Below are positions 1 to 6,557 of a stretch of 10,924 bases of DNA, in pieces. The notes beneath the pieces were generated by a model. The model saw only the letters and a program-made list of their open reading frames with translations. It was not told the origin of the DNA and ran no database searches. Source of the DNA: Wolbachia endosymbiont of Cylisticus convexus (GTDB lineage Bacteria; Pseudomonadota; Alphaproteobacteria; Rickettsiales; Anaplasmataceae); the NCBI RefSeq assembly GCF_003344345.1, contig NZ_QPIP01000056.1:1-10924 (forward strand), read 5' to 3'. A program made the position numbers and the translations under genes. How positions within the stretch are numbered: position 1 is the stretch's first letter; each line of letters opens with the position of its first letter.

Positions 1-202
1 TTTCTTCGGTTGTTTTCTTCGCTTTCAGCTAACAAGTGGCTTTCTATTTCACCTTCCAGACTCGCTTCCAGCAGCTTTTTTATAAATGGTGTTAATGCTC
101 CGTCTCTTCCTGTTAGTGGTCTTCCTTCTCGTATAGACGACAGGTTTCTAATTCTTTATAATCTACCAACCCGGCAGTTCTATTTGCTATTTTTTGACTC
201 AT
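1..202 (-). pseudogene. IS256-family (Mutator-type) transposase, N-terminal part, frameshifted and cut by window edge
   Basis: The minus-strand ATG at 202 has a strong ribosome binding site, GGAGG, at 209-213. The first frame encodes MSQKIANRTAGLVDYKELET and then runs into a stop at 113-115. A second frame, open from upstream of about 143 to the window edge, continues with SSIREGRPLTGRDGALTPF and then a segment rich in KKLLEASLEGEIESHL. This second part is the classic IS256/Mutator N-terminal helical region, whose family pattern is roughly LLEAALEGELEAHL. The two parts join by a frame change at about 140-146, with no obvious slippery heptamer, so I read it as an inactivating indel rather than programmed frameshifting. 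The catalytic DDE domain lies beyond position 1. The rest of the protein may be intact or decayed; this cannot be judged here. Confidence 0.8.
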
Positions 203-208
203 GTCAAA

Positions 209-213
209 CCTCC
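209..213 (-). promoter_or_regulatory. Ribosome binding site of the IS256 transposase
   Basis: GGAGG on the minus strand, six bases before the ATG at 202. It is stronger than any Shine-Dalgarno sequence seen in front of the vir genes and fixes the transposase start. Confidence 0.7.
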
Positions 214-254
214 ATTTTTTTATCAATTTATTACTTTTTCTTCGGTTTGACACA

Positions 255-265
255 CTTCTTTGAAC
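255..265. repeat. Putative target-site duplication, left copy
   Basis: CTTCTTTGAAC abuts the left terminal inverted repeat of the MITE-like element and is identical to 473-483. Confidence 0.65.
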
Positions 266-472
266 CATACGCGTCAAGTTAAGAGAATACGCCCAATATA
301 GCAACCATTTAAGGTTTATTTATTATATTTATTTTTTAAGAAATCTTGATCTAAAATAAGATAATTTTTTTAAAAGAGTCTATAAATTACTAATTTTATC
401 ATTTAATATCTAAAATAATTTTTACCGCTTCTCTTCTTTCTTATGCCACTTTTCCTTAACTTGACGCCTATG
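266..472. mobile_element. MITE-like non-autonomous element (207 bp) nested in the IS256 terminus
   Basis: The ends are inverted repeats of 18 bp: CATACGCGTCAAGTTAAG at 266-283, and CTTAACTTGACGCCTATG at 455-472, whose reverse complement matches at 17 of 18 positions. Immediately outside both ends is the same 11-bp direct repeat, CTTCTTTGAAC (255-265 and 473-483), as expected for a target-site duplication. The interior is AT-rich and has no transposase gene. An 11-bp direct repeat, ATCTAAAATAA, occurs inside at 349-359 and 408-418. Removing the element plus one copy of the flanking repeat restores a continuous IS256-like terminus. On the minus strand a short open stretch from the 472 end to a stop near 425 ends in WHKKEEKR; it could be the C-terminal tail of a parental transposase, but that is speculation. 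The mobilising IS family is unknown; an 11-bp duplication would suit an IS4-type transposase. Confidence 0.7.
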
Positions 473-483
473 CTTCTTTGAAC
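473..483. repeat. Putative target-site duplication, right copy
   Basis: CTTCTTTGAAC abuts the right terminal inverted repeat of the MITE-like element and is identical to 255-265. Confidence 0.65.
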
Positions 484-521
484 GTTCCCTCTATTGTGCA
501 GCTTCAACACTTCTCATGTCT

Positions 522-2498
522 CTACGACACACCTTTATCATCAAACCCATCATCATCTTCTTCCTCGTCATCAAACTCATCCTCATCTTCTTCATCATCA
601 AATCCATCACCATCTTCAAATTTATCACCAATACCTTTGTCCTCAAATTCATCGTTGACCTCTGGCTCATTATATATTGCATTTTCAGTTTTAGCTTCAA
701 CAGGATAATCAGCAGCTTCAATAGCATTACTCTCTTCTTCATTACTAATCTTATCTTTGTTAGCAGCAGAAAAGACCTTGTTTGGATCATATGGCTCTTG
801 TGTAGGCACACGTGTTGGTTTAATTAGCCTTCTTGTGAATGTGCTATCACTATAGTACAAAATTTTCTTTGACTTAATTGGATAAGTCGATTCTATCAAA
901 ATTATCTGATCATCACGTGGCAGCATAATAATTTCTTGAGGTAAGAGCAATGCTCTCTGTGTTTCAGAGATATGCAATGATCTTGATGCAGGATTCAAGT
1001 CTAAAAATTTAGGTTTGTTTAATGATTCTTGTTGTACAGTTTTGTTTCCTATAAGCTGAGATATCAAATTAGCCGTTTCAATATTATTGGCTGCAAAAGT
1101 TATTCTATAGGTTGAGTTTGATAAAAAGGAGTTCATTCCTGCTTCTTCATATATTCCTTTAAGCTGTTCAGTATCTTGAACAATTAAAAATAACCTTACT
1201 CGATAGCCACGAAAGTATGCGATGCCCGTTTGAAATTGCTCCATTTTTCCAAGTGTTGGAAACTCATCCATTAAAAATAATACGCCGTAAGGCTCGTCAT
1301 CCGATGGCAATTTTCTACATAAAAACTCAGTTGCCTGTTGGTAAAAAACCTGCATTAAAGGCCTGAGCCTAGTTAAGTTATCAGGAGTTAAACCAACATA
1401 AACTGTAGTTTTCTTCTTTTTAAAATCCAAAATATTAAAATCACTTGATGCAGTTGCAGTATCGATCAATGGGTTTGCCCACAATTCAAGCGACGAGTTC
1501 ATAGTTGACACAACACCTGATCTTTCTTTGTCAGCCTTTTGCAAAAAAGCTGCAATGTTCATATACGCTACCGGATGTATTATTTTACCCATTGTGTCCA
1601 AAACTACAGCAAGATTGTAAACTACGTCATCGCTACGCATCGTACGCACAACCTCACCAAAAGATTTAACTTTCTCTGGTGCAGCAAGTAAATATAGTAC
1701 CACCCCAACAAATAAGCTTCTTGCTTCGTTTTGCCAAAAATCTTGTTCAGGCATAATTAGGTTAGCTATTTTTTGCACATCATCAACCATCTGTCCAGGT
1801 TTTTCACTAATCCATTCCAGTGGATTATAACAATGGCTTACTCCATCTGGCTGCGCTGGATTCCATACATATACTTTTTGCCCTTGTCGTTCTCGCCAAC
1901 CACTTGTTATTTCATAGTTTTCTAATTTTATGTCGTGCACAATTACCGAGTCAGTCCAAAATAATAAATTAGGAATCACAAAACCAACACCTTTACCAGA
2001 ACCTGTAGGCGCAAAGAGCAATGCATGCTGAAACCCATCAGCAATAAAATATCCTCTCTTATCTTTACCGAGCAATAGCCCTTTTTTGCTTCTTAATCCT
2101 GCTTTTCGCAAGTCTTTCTCTGATGCCCACTGTGAATCTCCATGAAGTGATTCTTTCCTTTTAAATGGTCGCCACTCAATTAATCTTTCTCTCACATTCC
2201 ATAAAATAATCATCAAAACAATTATAGGCAGTGCAGAAGATACAATTAATTTAATTTTGAGCTCAAGGCTATATAACTCTGGATGATGCCAGCAATATTG
2301 TATATGATCAAAAATTGTCGGCCAGAGAGCTTGAGGAAAAGGCGTCAAGCTAGGGTTAATTGCTCTAAAATCCACACTATCTGGACCGTCAACAAACAAG
2401 TAGAATAATATACCAGACAAATAGAAGCAAAATTCAAGTATGCTAAAAGATACCACACCTCCTATGAGAATATTGCGTAGGTGATTTCCATTACTCAT
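522..2498 (-). CDS. virD4: Type IV secretion coupling ATPase VirD4
   Basis: VirD4/TraG-family coupling protein, 658 aa. It sits in the inner membrane as a hexameric ATPase that brings substrates to the T4SS channel. Visible features are two N-terminal membrane segments (about 14-36 and 82-100), the Walker A motif APTGSGKG (163-170) and a Walker B ending LFLMDE (407-412). TraG-type blocks follow, including QDTEQLKGIY (441-450). The body ends around residue 600, after which comes an unusual acidic tail (about 610-658) of repeated D/E runs spaced by GF or EF. The start ATG at 2498 lies 30 nt after the virB11 stop, with only a purine-rich AAGAAAAAG upstream. It is the last gene of the vir block; about 30 bp beyond its stop the sequence changes to IS256 material. 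The family call is very secure, and the role of the tail is unknown. Confidence 0.96.
   Translation of the reverse strand: MSNGNHLRNILIGGVVSFSILEFCFYLSGILFYLFVDGPDSVDFRAINPSLTPFPQALWPTIFDHIQYCWHHPELYSLELKIKLIVSSALPIIVLMIILWNVRERLIEWRPFKRKESLHGDSQWASEKDLRKAGLRSKKGLLLGKDKRGYFIADGFQHALLFAPTGSGKGVGFVIPNLLFWTDSVIVHDIKLENYEITSGWRERQGQKVYVWNPAQPDGVSHCYNPLEWISEKPGQMVDDVQKIANLIMPEQDFWQNEARSLFVGVVLYLLAAPEKVKSFGEVVRTMRSDDVVYNLAVVLDTMGKIIHPVAYMNIAAFLQKADKERSGVVSTMNSSLELWANPLIDTATASSDFNILDFKKKKTTVYVGLTPDNLTRLRPLMQVFYQQATEFLCRKLPSDDEPYGVLFLMDEFPTLGKMEQFQTGIAYFRGYRVRLFLIVQDTEQLKGIYEEAGMNSFLSNSTYRITFAANNIETANLISQLIGNKTVQQESLNKPKFLDLNPASRSLHISETQRALLLPQEIIMLPRDDQIILIESTYPIKSKKILYYSDSTFTRRLIKPTRVPTQEPYDPNKVFSAANKDKISNEEESNAIEAADYPVEAKTENAIYNEPEVNDEFEDKGIGDKFEDGDGFDDEEDEDEFDDEEEDDDGFDDKGVS
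534..653 (-). repeat. Low-complexity GAT/GAA triplet tract encoding the VirD4 acidic tail
   Basis: On the plus strand this is an almost uninterrupted tract of TCA, TCT, TCC and TTC triplets. It encodes roughly residues 616-655 of VirD4, mostly Asp and Glu, with DGFDD-like units repeating imperfectly. Such triplet tracts can vary in length by replication slippage, so the number of acidic residues may differ between strains. The complementary poly-serine frame on the plus strand is a composition artefact, not a gene. Confidence 0.8.
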
Positions 2499-2528
2499 AA
2501 ACTACTTTTTCTTAACTTACGTATAAAT

Positions 2529-3521
2529 TTAAGCATTTTCATTTGAAGATCTAGTAAATAATACCTCAGAAACGATTCTTCTGCCCCCACAAGTTCTTTT
2601 TAGCTGAATAACAGTATCGATTACATTTCTGATGTATGGTATGATCTGATCTGGGGGAATGCCAAGATTTGCTTGCATGACCATCAGTTTTATTTGCTCA
2701 AGGGCCATTGCTGGACTATCTGCATGAAGGGTTGATATTGATCCTGGGTGACCAGTATTTATTGCTCTAAGAAAGCTAAAAGCTTCCGCTCCACGGAGCT
2801 CACCAACTATTATTCTATCTGGCCTTAAACGTAAACACGCCTCTATCAAATCCTGAGTGGTCACTTTTGCTCTGCTTTGCCCTCCTTTAGAAGCAATCAG
2901 ATGCACTCTATTAGGGTGATCGTTCAAAACTATCTCCCTCGCATCTTCAACAGTAATGATTCTTTCTTTAGATGGAATAGCACGCAAAGTAGCATTAGTA
3001 AAAGTGGTCTTACCGGTAGAAGTTCCACCACTGATTATAATATTTTTCTTATTTATTACAGCACATTCTAAAAATTCTTTTATTTTCTTTTGTTTCAATA
3101 GCAAGTTCAAATGACGATTCACTGGATCATCGATTACTTCTATAACAGTTTCAGAAAAAGCTCCCATCTTTTCATAATCATCCAATGATAATTGCATGCT
3201 AGAGGGCTTACGAATTGACATAACTACTTTGTCGGGCTCACATGCTGGTGGAAAGACTATCTGTATACGATAACCATTTGGTAATGTAGCTGAAAGTAGT
3301 GGTGCTTCTTCGCTAAGTTTTTGTTCTGTGGCTTGAGCAATCAGCCTGCCAAGAGACTTTAAGTGATTAAGATCAAATATTTCTAGCTTTTCGCATCTTA
3401 TTTCACCACGATTTTCAACCCAGACTTCCTTAGGCTTATTTATTGATATTTCATTTACGCCTTCCTCTTGAAAGATACCTTGCAATGGCTCCAAATATGT
3501 TTCAAGTGCAGCATAGTTCAT
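2529..3521 (-). CDS. virB11: Type IV secretion ATPase VirB11
   Basis: VirB11/GspE-type traffic ATPase, 330 aa, a typical length. It is a cytoplasmic hexamer that drives T4SS assembly and substrate transfer together with VirD4. Visible motifs are Walker A GGTSTGKT (165-172), the Asp box around ITVEDARE (189-196), Walker B DRIIVGELRG (235-244) and the His box TGHPGSISTLHADSP (256-270). The N-terminal domain (1-130) includes the RIQIVFPP region usual in the family. The ATG at 3521 follows the virB10 stop by one base (TGAGATG), and there is no convincing Shine-Dalgarno sequence, so translation is probably coupled to virB10. No key residue appears to be missing. Confidence 0.97.
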   Translation of the reverse strand: MNYAALETYLEPLQGIFQEEGVNEISINKPKEVWVENRGEIRCEKLEIFDLNHLKSLGRLIAQATEQKLSEEAPLLSATLPNGYRIQIVFPPACEPDKVVMSIRKPSSMQLSLDDYEKMGAFSETVIEVIDDPVNRHLNLLLKQKKIKEFLECAVINKKNIIISGGTSTGKTTFTNATLRAIPSKERIITVEDAREIVLNDHPNRVHLIASKGGQSRAKVTTQDLIEACLRLRPDRIIVGELRGAEAFSFLRAINTGHPGSISTLHADSPAMALEQIKLMVMQANLGIPPDQIIPYIRNVIDTVIQLKRTCGGRRIVSEVLFTRSSNENA

Positions 3522-3522
3522 C

Positions 3523-5004
3523 TCAATTATTTAATATTGCCTGTGGAGGAAATACTATATCTTGGTTAACAAATACTTTCAATGCAGTGCCTTGATCAAC
3601 ATAAATAGTTGGTTTTTTATCTGTGTATCTGCCTACTATATCCCGCATATCTTTAGAAAAATCCTCGATTGATTTTCCAATTGCTTCATCATAGACGGAC
3701 TTGCTCCCTTGTTTCCGCAATAATCCCTTTATATCTTCCAAAGTTATTTCATCAACCTTACTACTATCAATTGAGACCAAGCTTAGGTCTTTTACTACTT
3801 GCTTAAATGTCTCAACTAAGCTCTTTTCATTAGACGCATTCTTAATTTTCCTAATAGCTCCAAGCCCAAGTTTCCACTTATCATTCTTTGCATTCTCTTC
3901 ATCTTCATTAGACATGCTCTTCTTACCAATAATATCCTTAAGGGAAGAGATATCTATTTCAGTTGCAGTGATGGATCTCACCGCATCCATAGGAGTTAAC
4001 GTATCAATAAGATTAGAGGCCTTTTGCCCTATAACAGCCGAACCAATTGAAACACCAGCAAGTGCCACTGAAGAGAATAATGCACTTACTATTTTATTAT
4101 CAACTATTCCTGCTATCCCTGCTCTACCAAGCTCGTCAGTACTAAGTGATAAGATAGCAATATCTATTCCATGTGGCATAATCACTCTGTTCCAATTTAT
4201 ATTTACACGAGATTTAGCAACATTCGAGTCAAATGAATAACTACCTATCAATCTTGAGCCTTTAGGTATTAAAACTGTATCACCAGTCTCTGCATAAACA
4301 TCTCTACTCACCATAGCACGCAGCATTCCTTGTAGATCAGAGTTTATTGCAGTTTCAAGAACAGCATCAATAATTTTACCTTGAGTAATCATTAAACCAA
4401 GCTTTCCTACTCTAGTAGCTTTGCTCGACTGTGCTGAAGTGTCGGATAAAATAGCATCAGCAGCCTTGTTCTCTCCACTACTACCTGAAATTATTAACAT
4501 TTGTGTATTACGTCTTTCTCGAGGATAACCTACACCTCCTATTGTAGGGAATGAAGTAGGTAAATTACTAATAACATTGCTAGAAGGAAAATTTTGCTTT
4601 GGCAAAATAGGTATACTTGACACAGGAATTTCTTTTAGTTGCTCTTCTTTTTTTGTCACTTCTTCTTTTTTAATTTGTTTTACTTCTGGTATGATTTGTG
4701 GAGTAGGAAGAGGAGGTAAGGGTGGCAAGGGATCAGTTATTATTCTTTCAGGAACCATTACATTATCTGGGACCTGCTCCAACTTTTCTTTTAATTCTTG
4801 AACGTTTTGCTTTATTTCCTCTTTTTTAACAACTCCTAAATCCTCTTTATGAGAAGGACTAAAATAGAAATAATACACTCCACCAGCCAGAAGCACTAAA
4901 ACCATGATCATCAATGCCCTATGACCTTGATTAGAGCCAACCGTTACCACCTTATTCTCTATTTCTGATTCATCTTCTGAATTGTTACGCCTTTCTTTAT
5001 TCAT
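3523..5004 (-). CDS. virB10: Type IV secretion core protein VirB10
   Basis: VirB10/TrbI family, 493 aa. It bridges inner and outer membranes in the T4SS core and responds to ATPase energy. Order of parts: an acidic and basic cytoplasmic N-terminus (1-29), a transmembrane helix (30-48), a Lys/Glu-rich coiled stretch, and a proline-rich linker (92-106, PLPPLPPLP). The TrbI beta domain runs from about 200, with IPKGSRLIGSY (246-256) and NWNRVIMPHG (270-279), followed by an antenna-like hydrophobic segment (about 296-326). The conserved end is PTIYVDQGTALKVFVNQDI (465-483). Between antenna and end, about 330-460, lies a charged region longer than the short linker of classical VirB10 proteins such as those of Agrobacterium or pKM101. 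The start is 16 nt after the virB9 stop, with a weak upstream GTGG. Confidence 0.96.
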   Translation of the reverse strand: MNKERRNNSEDESEIENKVVTVGSNQGHRALMIMVLVLLAGGVYYFYFSPSHKEDLGVVKKEEIKQNVQELKEKLEQVPDNVMVPERIITDPLPPLPPLPTPQIIPEVKQIKKEEVTKKEEQLKEIPVSSIPILPKQNFPSSNVISNLPTSFPTIGGVGYPRERRNTQMLIISGSSGENKAADAILSDTSAQSSKATRVGKLGLMITQGKIIDAVLETAINSDLQGMLRAMVSRDVYAETGDTVLIPKGSRLIGSYSFDSNVAKSRVNINWNRVIMPHGIDIAILSLSTDELGRAGIAGIVDNKIVSALFSSVALAGVSIGSAVIGQKASNLIDTLTPMDAVRSITATEIDISSLKDIIGKKSMSNEDEENAKNDKWKLGLGAIRKIKNASNEKSLVETFKQVVKDLSLVSIDSSKVDEITLEDIKGLLRKQGSKSVYDEAIGKSIEDFSKDMRDIVGRYTDKKPTIYVDQGTALKVFVNQDIVFPPQAILNN

Positions 5005-5020
5005 ATTGCATGTACCACAG

Positions 5021-5821
5021 CTAAAGAGACCTATTTATAACTTCAACTTCACTACCTTCATAACGCATGAATAGCTTTTTATGCACTCCTTTTATTACAA
5101 CATAATCATTAAATAACAGCCTTTTACAGGGTTTATCATTCTCTTCTATAAAAATCTGAGGAATTTTATTATTATTTCTAAATTTTAAATAGGTTAAATA
5201 ACCATCATCAAATAACTCAATCGGAACTATATCTGCATTATTACCTTCATCAATATATGTATAATTGTATCTCGTATTATTTTCTTGTATTATTTTTTCT
5301 GAATTTTCTGTAGTATATTGCATTTGAGTAGGTAAAGAAACCTCATCTAAATCAACATCAAATTCATCTTCTTCTTGAGGATAATAAAAACGTATTACGT
5401 AAGATATATCCTTTTCAACGGAATAATCGTGATCCACTTTTTTAGCATCAGTATATGAATATTTATCGTAATTTGGTCTTGAAATTAGATCAAAAATGTA
5501 ATTTCTTTTTTTAGTTGTTGTAATAATCATGTTAGTGCGACTACTGACTTCAAATGGCATGACAAGCAGTTTATTATCATAAGGGCTAATTTTCCAACTT
5601 GATGCATCACCAACAGCGATATTCTTGACTTTTTCCCCTTCTGCAAATTCAATATAAGAATAGTAACCTTGACTAAAAACTACCGTAAATACCTCGTTAG
5701 GGCTATATACAAAAGTCTTTATTCTACTATCTACAGAAATAGGTTTATTATTAATAGATGCATTTAAACTGCCACTTATTAGTAAAGCTAAAACTAACAA
5801 TATCCTACACATATTCATCAT
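5021..5821 (-). CDS. virB9: Type IV secretion core protein VirB9
   Basis: VirB9/CagX family, 266 aa, usual length. It is a periplasmic protein that joins VirB7 and VirB10 at the outer-membrane layer of the channel. A signal peptide occupies about residues 1-21 (hydrophobic ILLVLALLISGSLNA). The N-terminal domain shows DSRIKTFVYSPNEVF (31-45), IEFAEGEKVKNIAVGD (57-72) and RTNMIITT (95-102). The C-terminal domain shows YNYTYIDEG (185-193), then LFDDGYLTYLKF (203-214) and PQIFI (221-225). Residues 147-160 form an acidic linker. Three possible ATGs lie close together (5821, 5818, 5812), all overlapping the 3' end of virB8 by 8-17 bases, which suggests translational coupling; a GAG before the first favours 5821. 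VirB7, usually tiny, is not visible here. Confidence 0.95.
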   Translation of the reverse strand: MMNMCRILLVLALLISGSLNASINNKPISVDSRIKTFVYSPNEVFTVVFSQGYYSYIEFAEGEKVKNIAVGDASSWKISPYDNKLLVMPFEVSSRTNMIITTTKKRNYIFDLISRPNYDKYSYTDAKKVDHDYSVEKDISYVIRFYYPQEEDEFDVDLDEVSLPTQMQYTTENSEKIIQENNTRYNYTYIDEGNNADIVPIELFDDGYLTYLKFRNNNKIPQIFIEENDKPCKRLLFNDYVVIKGVHKKLFMRYEGSEVEVINRSL

Positions 5822-6485
5822 CTACTCTATATGAAATAACTTGAAACCCTAACGGGTTAATATATCTTTGCTGATCATTCATTTCAAGCGATGCATATTT
5901 ATATGACATCACAACTATCTTGTTTTTCTTTGAGGAACTTCCATCTTTTCGTGTAAATTTTATAGAAAACCTCACTTGAAGAGCATCATTACCTAATTTT
6001 TGAATTGAATGAATTTTCAACTCACCTTTAGCATCTGAATGTAAATTAAAAAGGTCATGCATACTCTGCGATTTTATATAATTTCTAAATTCACTATATA
6101 CATTAGGTGAAGAAAATAACCTTACCTTTGTATAATAATTATAATTATAATTATACGGGTCAAAAACCTCCCTTGCTTTTATATACTCTGAAATAAAATA
6201 ACCGTTTAATACTTCATCCGCAGAATATTGTTTTACTGTAACAGGATCAACCAATTGCACTATTCCTGACTTTTTGTCAATTTCTATAACGAATGGCTCA
6301 ATAGTGCTGCTTGTGCTAATTTTAAATATAGCTAATATGCTTACAGAAATTGCCACTAATAATATTAACGCAAACAAAAGTAGAATATTCCTTTGAGCAA
6401 TAACTGTGCTGTAGCGGTTTGAATTCCAATTTATATCCTTATCTAAGGATTCAGTATTTTTTTCTCGCTTAAAAAATCTTAGCAT
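5805..6485 (-). CDS. virB8: Type IV secretion inner-membrane protein VirB8
   Basis: VirB8 family, 226 aa, normal size. It is a bitopic inner-membrane protein with a periplasmic domain that helps assemble the T4SS. A short basic cytoplasmic N-terminus is followed by one transmembrane helix (about 33-55) and the periplasmic domain. Conserved features include VKQYSADEVLNGYFISEYI (84-102), an aromatic block rich in YN (111-118) and the family signature NPLGFQVISYRVD near the end (210-222). The YN run comes from a short ATAATT-type repeat at about 6133-6153. It overlaps virB9 by 17 bases, and 72 bases separate its start from the ribA stop. Wolbachia carry more than one virB8 copy; this is the one linked to virB9-virD4. 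Confidence 0.94.
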   Translation of the reverse strand: MLRFFKREKNTESLDKDINWNSNRYSTVIAQRNILLLFALILLVAISVSILAIFKISTSSTIEPFVIEIDKKSGIVQLVDPVTVKQYSADEVLNGYFISEYIKAREVFDPYNYNYNYYTKVRLFSSPNVYSEFRNYIKSQSMHDLFNLHSDAKGELKIHSIQKLGNDALQVRFSIKFTRKDGSSSKKNKIVVMSYKYASLEMNDQQRYINPLGFQVISYRVDDEYV

Positions 6486-6508
6486 CTTAACATTCTTAAA
6501 AATCTTAA

Positions 6509-6538
6509 CTTATATTAATGAGCATAGCAAATTAACAA
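6509..6538 (-). promoter_or_regulatory. Possible sigma-70-like promoter in the ribA-virB8 spacer
   Basis: On the minus strand TTGTTA (6533-6538) and TATAAG (6509-6514) are separated by 18 bases, upstream of the virB8 ATG at 6485. In sequence this AT-rich such matches arise easily, so this is only a candidate. If real, it would let the vir genes be transcribed without ribA. Confidence 0.25.
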
Positions 6539-6557
6539 AGTAATTATAACAAAAAAA

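Larger units (their letters stand above)
1..490 (-). mobile_element. IS256-family insertion sequence, one end only (continues beyond window start)
   Basis: A Mutator/IS256-type transposase N-terminus is read leftwards from 202. The stretch upstream of its start carries the motif TGTGTCAAA (minus strand, 246-254), which resembles the inner part of IS256-family terminal repeats. If the 207-bp insertion at 266-472 is removed, the minus strand reads as one continuous terminus from about 490 (AGGGAACGTTC) through AAAGAAG to TGTGTCAAA. This places the outer tip about 30 bp past the virD4 stop codon. The exact tip is inferred because the opposite end lies outside the window, so neither the partner inverted repeat nor the 8-9 bp target duplication expected for this family can be checked. 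The element sits where many Wolbachia have wspB after virD4. Confidence 0.7.

Noticed and set aside
113..304. Minus-strand 63-aa frame as an independent small gene
   Set aside because: Its upstream codons run through the MITE-like insert and its downstream part is the IS256 transposase start at 202, which has the real ribosome binding site.
534..653. CRISPR-like or tandem repeat array
   Set aside because: The repeats are imperfect triplets within a coding frame, with no spacers.
478..708. Plus-strand open frame rich in poly-serine
   Set aside because: It is the complement of the GAT/GAA tract that encodes the acidic VirD4 tail; no ribosome binding site, and the composition fully explains it.
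3701..4240. Plus-strand 179-aa open frame
   Set aside because: It lies wholly inside virB10 on the other strand, has no recognisable domain, and virB10 is secure.
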